Shown: piece after piece, positions 7,191-15,599 of the stretch
How positions within the stretch are numbered: the first letter of the stretch is position 1
How the letters are laid out: each line of letters starts with the position of its first letter
From: Halothiobacillus neapolitanus
GTDB taxonomy: Bacteria > Pseudomonadota > Gammaproteobacteria > Halothiobacillales > Halothiobacillaceae
NCBI GenBank assembly: GCA_020722165.1
Contig: DYLI01000013.1
Coordinates: 1 to 22,461 of the forward strand
DNA: 22,461 nucleotides
Direction: 5' to 3'
Made by a program: the position numbers and the translations under genes
The notes under the pieces: generated by a model
Database searches by the model: none
Seen by the model: only the letters and a program-made list of their open reading frames with translations
What the model was told of the DNA's origin: nothing

Positions 7191-8569
7191 CGCATATTTT
7201 GTTCAGCATTCTCGGTTTTTTGCTCGCGGTCGGTCTGCTGGTCGTGGTGCATGAGTGGGGGCATTTTTGGGTGGCGCGTCGCCTTGGGGTCAAAGTGCTG
7301 CGCTTTGCCGTGGGTTTTGGCCCCGTGTTGCACAAATGGCAGCGCGGTGAAACTGAATATGCGCTGAGTGCCATTCCGTTAGGTGGCTACGTCAAAATGC
7401 TGGATCACCGCGAAGGTGAGGTCGATCCCGCCGAGGCGGGGCGTGCCTTTGATCGCCAATCGCTGGCGACACGTGCGGCGATTGTGCTTGCCGGGCCGCT
7501 GGCTAACCTGATTTTTGCCGTTCTTGCTTATACAGCGATGTTTATGGTCGGCGTACAGGGTTTGGCGCCTATTGTCAGTGCTCCGCCTATGGGTACGTCG
7601 GCGCAACTTGCAGGGCTGAAGGCAGGTGCCGAGGTGGTTGCTGTCAATGGACAGGCAATCAATACGTTTGATGGCTTACGTGTCGCCGTGATGCAAGCTG
7701 CGGCGAGTGATCAGGCTATTAGCCTAGGTGTGCGTGACGATGCTTTGAATTCAAACTCAAACCCAGTACACGATATTGTTTTGCCAGGCGCACCCTACCA
7801 ACTCTTTGCCAGCCGAGAAGATCCGCTGGCACAGCTTGGCTTGCGCCCCTGGCGACCCGATAATGCGTTGCTGATTGTGAAAGGCGTGGTTCAAGGCGCG
7901 CCCGCCGAGCAAGCTGATTTGCGAGTGGGTGATGTGATCACAGGTGTTCAAGGGGGGGAGGCTGAACAAGCAGATCAGGTTCTGAACGTGATTCGCAATC
8001 ATCCCGGGCAGCGTATTACCCTGGATATTTTGCGTGATGGAAAGGTTCTTCATCTGGATACGCTTCCCGGCAGCAAAACCGACAAGGCCGGAAATTTTGG
8101 CTACATCGGTGCAAGCTTCGCCCTGGACATACCGCCAGGCGTGCGTGAGAGTCTGTGGCGAGTGGATCGGCAAAATCCTTGGGCAGCTTTTACAGCGGCG
8201 AGTATAAAAACTTGGGATATGACTGTGCTAAGTCTGCAAGTCATGGGTAAAATGCTCACCGGCCAAGCGAGCTTGGAGTCCATTAGCGGACCCCTGGGTA
8301 TTGCCGACATTGCAGGTCACGCCTTGGTATTGGGTCTGTCCACGTTTTTGGGTTTGCTAGCCTTGATTAGTTTAAGTCTTGCGATTCTGAACTTGCTACC
8401 GATCCCCATCCTGGATGGTGGTCATTTGTTTTTTTATGCAATCGAAGCCGTGAGGGGAAGGCCACTTTCCGAGCAAGCGCAACTCGTTGGCCAAAAGCTG
8501 GGCATGTCCTTGCTGCTTGCACTTATGGCCTTGGCAATGTTCAATGACCTATCACGGCTGTTTTTTTAA
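7187..8569 (+). CDS. rseP: Site-2 intramembrane zinc metalloprotease RseP
   Basis: RseP cleaves the anti-sigma factor RseA inside the inner membrane to release sigma-E when outer-membrane proteins misfold; it also removes remnant signal peptides. The 460-residue product has the zinc motif HEWGH at 22-26 in the first membrane helix, two periplasmic PDZ domains (roughly residues 115-190 and 200-290), and a C-terminal membrane region with NLLPIPILDGGH (Asp410 is the third zinc ligand). Length fits E. coli RseP (450). The ATG overlaps the dxr stop. Its placement just before bamA and skp ties stress sensing to the assembly machinery. Confidence 0.96.
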   Translation: MTHILFSILGFLLAVGLLVVVHEWGHFWVARRLGVKVLRFAVGFGPVLHKWQRGETEYALSAIPLGGYVKMLDHREGEVDPAEAGRAFDRQSLATRAAIVLAGPLANLIFAVLAYTAMFMVGVQGLAPIVSAPPMGTSAQLAGLKAGAEVVAVNGQAINTFDGLRVAVMQAAASDQAISLGVRDDALNSNSNPVHDIVLPGAPYQLFASREDPLAQLGLRPWRPDNALLIVKGVVQGAPAEQADLRVGDVITGVQGGEAEQADQVLNVIRNHPGQRITLDILRDGKVLHLDTLPGSKTDKAGNFGYIGASFALDIPPGVRESLWRVDRQNPWAAFTAASIKTWDMTVLSLQVMGKMLTGQASLESISGPLGIADIAGHALVLGLSTFLGLLALISLSLAILNLLPIPILDGGHLFFYAIEAVRGRPLSEQAQLVGQKLGMSLLLALMALAMFNDLSRLFF

Positions 8570-8605
8570 TTCTCGGCTACGCTTTCAACGGGATATTTTG
8601 TTTTA

Positions 8606-10939
8606 ATGAATAGGTTCGCACAAATTCTACTAAGTGTTGGCGTGGCATTGGTTCTTGGGACGCACGTCCAAGCAGCAAGCTCAGTCAAACTCAGCGATAT
8701 TGAGTTACAAGGCTTGCAAAACCTTGATTCAGGCACGGTGTTTACTTATCTGCCTTACCGCGTGGGTGATGAGTTTAGCGAGGCTGACAGTACTCGTGTG
8801 GTACGCGATCTATACAAAACTGGCTTCTTCAAGCAAGTCGAAGTCGATCAGCGTGGCAATGTATTGATCGTGAAATTAGATGAATTACCAACCATTGGTG
8901 AACTCAAATTTTCCGGCAACGATAAAGTCGAAAAGGCTGACTTGGAGAAAGCGCTCAAGTCAGCAGGCCTGGTCAAAGGGCGCATTCTTAATCGTGCTGT
9001 TTTGGAGCAAATGGAGCAAGAGCTGCAACGCCTGTATTTTAGTATGGGCTTGTACGGTATGCGCGTTGAAGTTAAACAAACTGACTTGGGCGGCAATCGG
9101 GTTGGACTCGATATTGAGATTTTAGAAGGCACTGAGTCCAGAATTCGTAGTGTTTCATTTGTTGGCAACAGCGTGTTTTCTGAACAAACGCTTGCCGGTC
9201 AATTTGATCTTGGCTCCAAAAGCTGGTGGGAGTTTTATTCAAGCAAGGATCAGTATTCACGGCAGAAGCTCGCCGCTGATCTGGAAAAGTTGCGCTCGTT
9301 TTATTTGGATCGTGGCTATGTGAAATTCAATATTGAATCCACAGAAGTTTCCATGTCGCCAGACCGTAAAGATATTTACATCACCATTGGTGTTAAAGAA
9401 GGCGATCAATACAAAGTATCCGGCGTTGATTTCGCCGGCGTTAAGGTGGTTGATGAAGCCGAGCTGAGAAAGTTAGTCTTGATTAAGAATGGCGAGGCTT
9501 TTTCGCGTAAAGAGTTAACCGAGTCAACGAGTGCAATGGTTAAGCGTATTGGTAATGAGGGTTATGCCTTTGCCAACGTCAACCCGGTGCCACAGCTTGA
9601 TGAGGCAAACAAGACGGTTAAATTGACGCTGTATGTTGATCCAGGCAAGCGTGTTTATGTGCGCAATATCAATATTCAGGGCAATTATCTGACGGATGAG
9701 GAGGTCTTCCGTCGTGAATTACGTCAGATGGATGCCTCTTGGTATTCCGGTGAAAAGCTTGATCGTTCAAAAGCTAGGTTACAGCGTCTGCCATATGTTG
9801 AGAGTGCGAACATCGAAACGAAACCTGTGGCGGGGCAAGCGGATGTTGTCGATGTTAATGTGGGTGTTACCGAGAAAATGTCAGGCCAATTTAGTGTGGG
9901 TGTAGGTTACTCCCAATCTGCTGGCGTGCTTTTCAATCTGAATGTTGCGCAATCAAACTTTTTAGGGACAGGTAATCTTGCTTCAATCAAGCTTGATCGT
10001 AGTGCCTCTTATAGCTCCTACAGCCTATCATTGCTGGATCCTTACTGGACGATTGATGGCATTAGTGCCGGCTTGAGTGCTTTTTATACCAAAACTGATA
10101 CTGAAAACCTAAACACTACTGTTATTAGCCGGTATCTTCTTGATTCCTATGGCGCTGATTTAAAGTTCTCAATGCCAGTTTCGGAGTCGGTCAGTGCACG
10201 TTTGGGTTTCGGTTTGTCAAATACAGCACTCAAAAGAACAGTTGAATCGCCGGACTGGGTTACTGATAATAATTATAACTTTTTGTCGATTGCTCCTGGT
10301 ATTTCTATGGATACACGTGATCGAATCGTATTCCCTAATTCAGGTATTTTCACGGGAGTGTATGCTGACGTTACTCTTCCAGGGAGTGGTTTGGAATTTT
10401 ATAAAATCAATGCTGACTATGCGCAGTACTTTAGCGTTTATAAAAACTACGTATTAAAAGCGCATGGCACGTTAGGCTTTGGTGATAGCTATGGTAAAAA
10501 CTATACCTACGTCAATAATCAGGGTGTCACTATTGAAACACCGTTACCACCCTACAGGAACTACTATGCGGGGGGTGTTCGCTCCGTGCGTGGTTATGAG
10601 GATTTTAGTTTAAGCTCGGGTCTTGACACCCTCGATAGCAATGGCGACCCTCAAGGTGGTGCATTCAAGGTGGTTGGGGGCGCTGAGTTCTCAGCTCCAG
10701 TTCCATTCCTAGGAGCGGAAATTGAGAAAAATGTTCGATTAAGTTTGTTTTATGATGTGGGTAACGTCTATTATGACTACAGTTCATTTGACTCTAATGA
10801 GTTGCGCATGTCGGTGGGGTTATCCTTAAATTGGATTTCTCCGATTGGTCCTTTGATTTTGAGCTATGCCGTACCATTTAATGACCAGCCTAGCGATAGG
10901 ACCCAAGCGTTTCAGTTTTCTGTTGGTTCTGGTTTCTGA
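8606..10939 (+). CDS. bamA: Outer membrane protein assembly factor BamA
   Basis: BamA is the essential core of the BAM complex, which folds and inserts beta-barrel proteins into the outer membrane. The 777-residue product has a signal peptide (residues 1-23, cut after HVQA), then about 400 residues of five POTRA repeats, and a 16-strand barrel. VRGYE at 661-665 is the conserved loop-6 motif. The C-terminus FQFSVGSGF ends in Phe, the usual barrel-recognition signal. Length is close to the family (E. coli 810). The start ATG has only a poor Shine-Dalgarno (GGGAT, 8589-8593). It lies 36 bases after rseP, with skp immediately after. Confidence 0.97.
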   Translation: MNRFAQILLSVGVALVLGTHVQAASSVKLSDIELQGLQNLDSGTVFTYLPYRVGDEFSEADSTRVVRDLYKTGFFKQVEVDQRGNVLIVKLDELPTIGELKFSGNDKVEKADLEKALKSAGLVKGRILNRAVLEQMEQELQRLYFSMGLYGMRVEVKQTDLGGNRVGLDIEILEGTESRIRSVSFVGNSVFSEQTLAGQFDLGSKSWWEFYSSKDQYSRQKLAADLEKLRSFYLDRGYVKFNIESTEVSMSPDRKDIYITIGVKEGDQYKVSGVDFAGVKVVDEAELRKLVLIKNGEAFSRKELTESTSAMVKRIGNEGYAFANVNPVPQLDEANKTVKLTLYVDPGKRVYVRNINIQGNYLTDEEVFRRELRQMDASWYSGEKLDRSKARLQRLPYVESANIETKPVAGQADVVDVNVGVTEKMSGQFSVGVGYSQSAGVLFNLNVAQSNFLGTGNLASIKLDRSASYSSYSLSLLDPYWTIDGISAGLSAFYTKTDTENLNTTVISRYLLDSYGADLKFSMPVSESVSARLGFGLSNTALKRTVESPDWVTDNNYNFLSIAPGISMDTRDRIVFPNSGIFTGVYADVTLPGSGLEFYKINADYAQYFSVYKNYVLKAHGTLGFGDSYGKNYTYVNNQGVTIETPLPPYRNYYAGGVRSVRGYEDFSLSSGLDTLDSNGDPQGGAFKVVGGAEFSAPVPFLGAEIEKNVRLSLFYDVGNVYYDYSSFDSNELRMSVGLSLNWISPIGPLILSYAVPFNDQPSDRTQAFQFSVGSGF

Positions 10940-10962
10940 TTTTTTTACTTGGAGATTTGATT

Positions 10963-11481
10963 GTGATTAAGCACTCGCGCATATTGTCTGTAGTGTTACT
11001 TTTGACGGTTTCGTCAATTGCTTGTAATACTGCATTTGCCAAAGAACTCAAAGTTGGTTTTGTGAACTCTGCCTTGCTACTCGATAAAGCACCTCAAGCT
11101 GAGGTGGCTCGCGTTCAACTTGAAAAGGAGTTTTCAACTCGTGAGCGTGATTTGGTAGAAAACCAGAAAGCAGCTCAAGCCATTGAGCAAAAACTTAGCA
11201 AAGATGGTGCCACAATGAGCGATGCGGAGCGCTCCCGCCAAGAGCGTGATTTAAACCGCCGTATGCGCGAACTTCAGCGTCAGCAAGTTGAGTTTCGTGA
11301 TGATTTGAATCTTCGTAAAAACGAAGAATTGGCCAAGCTTCAGCGCACGGTCTATCAGGTTATTAGCGAGATGGCTAAAGGTGAGGAATTCGATTTGATT
11401 TTGAGTGACGGCGTGGTTTATGCAAGTCCAAGTGTTGATATTACCAACAAAATTTTGGAACGCCTGCAATCTGCAAAGTAA
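10963..11481 (+). CDS. skp: Periplasmic chaperone Skp (OmpH family)
   Basis: Skp is a trimeric, tentacle-shaped periplasmic holdase that carries unfolded outer-membrane proteins to BamA. The 172-residue product has a signal peptide ending NTAFA at residue 26, the family start KELKVGFVNSALLLDKAPQ, a long charged coiled coil rich in Arg, Glu, Gln and Lys, and the C-terminal EEFDLILSDGVVYASPSVDIT. I chose GTG at 10963 because GGAGA at 10951-10955 is correctly spaced from it; an in-frame TTG at 10957 is too close. A Cys at residue 21 is preceded by SIA, a poor lipobox, so cleavage after AFA is more likely. Confidence 0.93.
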   Translation: MIKHSRILSVVLLLTVSSIACNTAFAKELKVGFVNSALLLDKAPQAEVARVQLEKEFSTRERDLVENQKAAQAIEQKLSKDGATMSDAERSRQERDLNRRMRELQRQQVEFRDDLNLRKNEELAKLQRTVYQVISEMAKGEEFDLILSDGVVYASPSVDITNKILERLQSAK

Positions 11482-11509
11482 TTCGATTAGTCACTGAGTT
11501 AGTTTAATT

Positions 11510-12547
11510 GTGAATCTTGCTGAGCTTGCTCAAAAACTAGGCATCCCCTTAATTGGGGATGCCTCTTTTGTTGTTGATGGCGTTGCTGCACTAAATCTTG
11601 CAGAAACTTCTTCACTTTGTTATGTGCAAGATGTCGCCTACTTACAAGCGGCGCTTCATTCGCGTTGTGGTGCCTTAATAATTTCATCAAAACACTTTTC
11701 ACTCGTTGACCGTGCCAAGTGCTCTAATTTTCTAATTAGCGAACATCCACACCTTACCTTCGCCAAAGCCGCAGATATTCTTCACCCAATAAAGATACGT
11801 CAGGGTGTTCATCCAACAGCGGTTGTGCATCCAGAAGCAATAATCGACCCGAGTGCATGGATCGGTCCTTATGTCGTTATTGAAGATCGAGTTTTTATTG
11901 GTCGTGGCGTTCAGATTGGCTCTCACTGCCATATTGGTTCAATGAGTCATATTGCGGATAACACACAACTGTTACCCCGTGTGACGGTTTTGCAAAATGT
12001 ACAAATAGGGGCGCGTTGTCGAATATTGTCCGGTGCAGTGATTGGCTCGGATGGATTTGGTTTGGTTCAAGAGCAAGGTGCCTGGGTGCATGTGCCACAC
12101 TTGGGTCGGGTTGTTATTGGAGATGATGTTGATATTGGGGCGAATACTACGGTTGATCGTGGAACCCTTGCCGATACACTGATTATGGACGGGGTTAAAA
12201 TAGACAATTTGGTGCAGATTGCGCATAACGTTGTTATCGGTAGGCATTCTGCCATTGCGGGCTGTGCGGGTTTGGCTGGAAGTTCTATCGTGGGTGAACA
12301 TTGTTTGTTGGCGGGTGGTGTTGGCCTTGCGGGGCATTTAAGACTTGCAGATAAAGTTCACATTACTGGAATGTCAATGGTAACTAAATCGATTGCGAAG
12401 CCGGGTGTTTATTCATCCGGAACGCCCCTGGATGATAATAAGCAATGGCGTCGCAATGCTGCTCGATTTAAGACGCTTGATCAAATGGCGCGCCGCTTGG
12501 GCTTGATTGAGCGTCATCTTGGTTTTTGTGAAATATCAGAGGATTGA
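11510..12547 (+). CDS. lpxD: UDP-3-O-(3-hydroxyacyl)glucosamine N-acyltransferase
   Basis: LpxD transfers the second 3-hydroxyacyl chain from acyl-ACP to the amine of UDP-3-O-acylglucosamine, the third step of lipid A synthesis. The 345-residue protein (E. coli 341) has an N-terminal uridine-binding domain of about 100 residues and a left-handed beta-helix of hexapeptide repeats from about residue 100 to 300. The catalytic His is residue 239 in QIAHNV. A C-terminal helix follows. The start is GTG at 11510, 28 bases after skp, with a weak Shine-Dalgarno. The position between skp and fabZ is the standard proteobacterial order. Confidence 0.96.
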   Translation: MNLAELAQKLGIPLIGDASFVVDGVAALNLAETSSLCYVQDVAYLQAALHSRCGALIISSKHFSLVDRAKCSNFLISEHPHLTFAKAADILHPIKIRQGVHPTAVVHPEAIIDPSAWIGPYVVIEDRVFIGRGVQIGSHCHIGSMSHIADNTQLLPRVTVLQNVQIGARCRILSGAVIGSDGFGLVQEQGAWVHVPHLGRVVIGDDVDIGANTTVDRGTLADTLIMDGVKIDNLVQIAHNVVIGRHSAIAGCAGLAGSSIVGEHCLLAGGVGLAGHLRLADKVHITGMSMVTKSIAKPGVYSSGTPLDDNKQWRRNAARFKTLDQMARRLGLIERHLGFCEISED

Positions 12548-12550
12548 TGC

Positions 12551-13003
12551 GTGAGTCGTATTATTAATATTCAAGACGTTATGCGTCACTTACCACATCG
12601 TTATCCTTTTCTTCTTGTTGATAGGGTATTGGATTGGGAGCCAAATGATTATCTTGTGGCACTCAAGAATGTGACATATAACGAAAATTACTTTCAGGGG
12701 CATTTTCCTGTACGCCCGGTAATGCCTGGTGTGTTAATTACCGAGGCTCTAGCCCAGGCGACAGGTATTCTAGCCTTTGCAAGCTTGGGTGATAAGCCCA
12801 ACGATAATACCTTATATATGCTTGTTGGTTTGGATGATGTAACGTTTAGGCGTATGGTTGAGCCGGGTGATCAGCTTACTTTACATGTTAAACAAAAGCG
12901 TCTGGTACGTAATTTGGGTATTTTTGAATGTGAAGCTCGTGTGGGTGATGAACTGGCTGCCAGAGCAACCATTAAATGTATCGCAAAGGATGTAACCTCA
13001 TGA
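12551..13003 (+). CDS. fabZ: 3-hydroxyacyl-[acyl-carrier-protein] dehydratase FabZ
   Basis: FabZ dehydrates 3-hydroxyacyl-ACP in fatty acid elongation and competes with LpxA and LpxD for the same substrate pool. The 150-residue hot-dog-fold protein has LPHRYPFLLVDRVL near residues 13-26 and HFPVRPVMPG, with catalytic His51 and Glu65. The start is GTG at 12551, 3 bases after the lpxD stop; the ATG at 12547 is in another frame. The stop is overlapped by the lpxA ATG (ATGA), so fabZ and lpxA are probably translationally coupled. Confidence 0.96.
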   Translation: MSRIINIQDVMRHLPHRYPFLLVDRVLDWEPNDYLVALKNVTYNENYFQGHFPVRPVMPGVLITEALAQATGILAFASLGDKPNDNTLYMLVGLDDVTFRRMVEPGDQLTLHVKQKRLVRNLGIFECEARVGDELAARATIKCIAKDVTS

Positions 13004-13767
13004 TTGATGAGCGCGCAGTCATTCATCCAAACGCTAAATTAGGTGAGGGCGTTTCTGTCGGGCCATTTTCAGTCATTGGCGCTGATGTTGAAATTGGTGA
13101 TCGTACATGGATTGGTCCACATGTGGTCATTAATGGGGCGACACGCTTGGGTGCTGAGAATCGTGTTTTTCAGTTTGCTTCGGTAGGTGAAGCCCCTCAG
13201 GATTTGAAATATGCAGGCGAGCCCACACGGCTTGCAATTGGGGATAGAAATACCATTCGCGAGAATTGCACCATTCATCGTGGAACTGCTCAGGGCGATG
13301 GCGTAACTTCAATCGGTAGTGACAATCTTTTTATGGCCACGGTGCATGTTGCTCACGACTGTAAGATTGGGAATAATGTCATTATGGCGAATGCGGCATC
13401 ACTTGCAGGGCATACCATTGTTGAGGATTGGGCAATTCTGAGTGGGTTTTCTGTAGTTCATCAGTTTTGCCGTGTAGGCGCGCATAGTTTTGCCGGTGGT
13501 TTTACTAAAATTACCCAAGATATTCCTCCTTATGTCATGGTTGATGGTGCGCGCGCACGTCCGATTGGGATTAACAAGCATGGTTTGAAACGCCGTAATT
13601 TTTCTGAAGAATCCATTCGTGAATTACACCGTGCGTTCAAATTATTAATTAGAAATCGTCCAACCAAAGAAAATTGGGACGAAGCCGAAGAAATGGCTGC
13701 AACATGTCACGAAGTGCGTTTGTTTATTGACTTCATTCGTGCGAGTCAACGCGGGATTGTGCGCTAA
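13000..13767 (+). CDS. lpxA: UDP-N-acetylglucosamine acyltransferase
   Basis: LpxA performs the first step of lipid A synthesis, moving 3-hydroxyacyl from ACP to UDP-GlcNAc. The 255-residue product is a left-handed beta-helix trimer subunit with a C-terminal helical domain (EESIRELHRAFKLL). The catalytic His is residue 119 in HVAHDC. The ruler position equivalent to E. coli Gly173 is Gly here (FAGGF), which by family knowledge suggests a long (about C14) hydroxyacyl donor. I chose the ATG at 13000, overlapping the fabZ stop and preceded by AAGGA at 12985-12989, over an in-frame ATG at 12976 inside fabZ. lpxB, the usual next gene, is absent. Confidence 0.97.
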   Translation: MIDERAVIHPNAKLGEGVSVGPFSVIGADVEIGDRTWIGPHVVINGATRLGAENRVFQFASVGEAPQDLKYAGEPTRLAIGDRNTIRENCTIHRGTAQGDGVTSIGSDNLFMATVHVAHDCKIGNNVIMANAASLAGHTIVEDWAILSGFSVVHQFCRVGAHSFAGGFTKITQDIPPYVMVDGARARPIGINKHGLKRRNFSEESIRELHRAFKLLIRNRPTKENWDEAEEMAATCHEVRLFIDFIRASQRGIVR

Positions 13768-13770
13768 ATC

Positions 13771-15186
13771 ATGAATATGCAAGATAAAGAAAATACTCGC
13801 GTTGAGCGCGATAGTATGGGTGAGCTTCATGTGCCCGTGGATGCGCTTTGGGGCGCGCAAACGCAGCGTGCCGTTGACAATTTTGGTATTGGAATGCGCC
13901 CCATGCCGCGTGCGTTTATACGAGCTTTAGGACTGGTTAAAGCTGCGTGTGCCAAGGTTAACCACGATTTAGGTTTGCTCGATGCGGAGCGCGCTGAACT
14001 AATTGTTTTTTATGCTCTTAAAGTTGCTAAGGGTGATTTTGACCAACATTTTCCTGTTGATGTATTTCAGACGGGTTCTGGTACATCAAGCAATATGAAT
14101 GCGAATGAGGTCATTGCCCGTTTGGCGAGTACAAGTGGTATTGATATTCATGCCAATGATCATGTGAATATGGGGCAAAGTTCGAATGACGTGATTCCCA
14201 CGGCTATTCATCTTAGTGCCAGCCTTGAAATAGTCGATCGACTATTGCCTAGTGTTTGTTATTTGCGCGAATGTATTGATCATCGTGCTGAAGAATGGAG
14301 TGAGATCGTCAAAACCGGGCGCACACACTTGATGGATGCAATGCCGATGACTTTGGGGCAAGAGCTATCCGCCTGGTCTGCCCAGCTACAGCTGGCTGAG
14401 CAGCGCTTGGGCGATAGTCTGGTTCGCTTAAAGCATCTGGCGCAAGGCGGTACGGCGGTGGGTACCGGTATTAACGCCCCGGAGAACTTTGCTTCGCTTG
14501 TATCTGCAAAGCTCTCCGAGCTGACGGGTGTAGCGTTTGTGCCAATGGACAATCTTTTTATGAGCCTGTCGAGTCAAGAAACATCCGTCGAAGTGTCGGG
14601 ACAGGTGCGAGCTCTGGCTGTTGCGTTAATGAAAATAAGCAATGACTTGCGTTGGATGAATTCTGGACCACTGGCCGGTTTGGGTGAAATTTCACTGCCT
14701 GCGCTGCAGCCGGGTAGTTCGATTATGCCGGGTAAAGTTAATCCGGTTATACCCGAGGCGGTTGCTATGGCGTGTGCTCGCGTCATGGGGCATGACGTGA
14801 GCATAGCGATTGCCGGACAGTCTGGGAATTTTCAGCTTAACGTGATGCTTCCTTTGATTGCGGACAGTCTGCTTGATTCAATAAGCTTGATGTCAAATGC
14901 CTGCATGAGTTTGGCCGATCAGGTTATTAATGGAATGCAGGTTAATCTGACAAAACTTAATACCGCCTTGCATCGCAATCCAATTCTAGTTACCGCGCTT
15001 AACCCTGTGCTTGGTTATGAAAAAGGTGCAGCCCTTGCCAAGCGTGCTTATGCGGAAGGGCGTACCCTGCTTGAAGTCGCGTTGGAGGAAACGGATCTGG
15101 ATGAAAGCACCCTGCGTCGTTTATTGGATCCATCGGCGCTCGCACGTGGCGGCCTTCAACCGGGGATGAAGGGCTCTGGTGGGTAA
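13771..15186 (+). CDS. fumC: Class II fumarate hydratase
   Basis: FumC interconverts fumarate and L-malate in the citric acid cycle; class II enzymes are iron-free, oxygen-stable homotetramers. The 471-residue product (E. coli 467) has GSGTSSNMNANEV, HANDHVNMGQSSNDV, TGRTHLMDAMP with catalytic His186, and the signature loop GSSIMPGKVNP at 315-325. Aspartase shares these motifs, but the overall sequence fits fumarase better. The ATG is 3 bases after the lpxA stop (an ATG at 13777 is an alternative), so it is probably read with the lipid A genes, an unusual partner. Downstream, 48 bases separate it from a convergent gene; a T7 run at 15219-15225 is present without a strong hairpin. Confidence 0.93.
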   Translation: MNMQDKENTRVERDSMGELHVPVDALWGAQTQRAVDNFGIGMRPMPRAFIRALGLVKAACAKVNHDLGLLDAERAELIVFYALKVAKGDFDQHFPVDVFQTGSGTSSNMNANEVIARLASTSGIDIHANDHVNMGQSSNDVIPTAIHLSASLEIVDRLLPSVCYLRECIDHRAEEWSEIVKTGRTHLMDAMPMTLGQELSAWSAQLQLAEQRLGDSLVRLKHLAQGGTAVGTGINAPENFASLVSAKLSELTGVAFVPMDNLFMSLSSQETSVEVSGQVRALAVALMKISNDLRWMNSGPLAGLGEISLPALQPGSSIMPGKVNPVIPEAVAMACARVMGHDVSIAIAGQSGNFQLNVMLPLIADSLLDSISLMSNACMSLADQVINGMQVNLTKLNTALHRNPILVTALNPVLGYEKGAALAKRAYAEGRTLLEVALEETDLDESTLRRLLDPSALARGGLQPGMKGSGG

Positions 15187-15234
15187 TCAGCTGTGTAAGC
15201 TTGCTGAGAACCGCCTTGTTTTTTTAATGGAAGC

Positions 15235-15516
15235 TCAGTTTTTGTCGCTGATTTTACCTAAGGCACAACTTACGAATGACGTTGCCTTTGAACCAAACGC
15301 CTGCAATCCTTCTTGGGTACCTTTTTCGGGGTAGCCCATGGCATTCAATGCCTCAATGACTTGGGCGCGTATATCGTGCTCCGCTGTAATGAGTACGTTC
15401 TCACCTTTAATATCCACTTCTACAGTTAATAAGTGTGGGATTTTGGTTAAACGTTGGCGAATGCTGTTGGCGCAACCGCCGCATTTGATGTTATCGACTG
15501 AGATCAGGATGTCCAT
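15235..15516 (-). CDS. Heavy-metal-associated (HMA) domain protein, CopZ-like
   Basis: This 93-residue protein begins MDILISVDNIKCGGCANSI. The CGGC pair (Cys12 and Cys15) is the metal-binding loop of an HMA ferredoxin-like domain, followed by beta strands VEVDIKGENVLITAE and the helix with VIEALNAMGYP. Such small proteins bind Cu(I) or a similar soft metal and pass it on to partners. A tail of about 25 residues holds one more Cys (SFVSCALGK). The start at 15516 has a strong Shine-Dalgarno (AGAGGTG, reverse strand, 15523-15529); an upstream in-frame ATG at 15573 is less likely. No copper ATPase or regulator is nearby, so the metal and partner are unknown. Confidence 0.85.
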   Translation of the reverse strand: MDILISVDNIKCGGCANSIRQRLTKIPHLLTVEVDIKGENVLITAEHDIRAQVIEALNAMGYPEKGTQEGLQAFGSKATSFVSCALGKISDKN

Positions 15517-15599
15517 GTTAGTCACCTCTGTAATGGATGGTTGCGCTGTTTCAGCTGTAGAATAGCGCATCATTTGCTTTAACGAATCGAGAAATCATT

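Noticed and set aside
12976..12999. Upstream in-frame ATG for lpxA inside fabZ
   Set aside because: The ATG at 13000 overlaps the fabZ stop, has AAGGA upstream and matches the family N-terminus.
15187..15234. Possible bidirectional terminator between fumC and the HMA gene
   Set aside because: A T7 run is present, but the only stem before it (TCAGC/GCTGA) is 5 bases and too far away.
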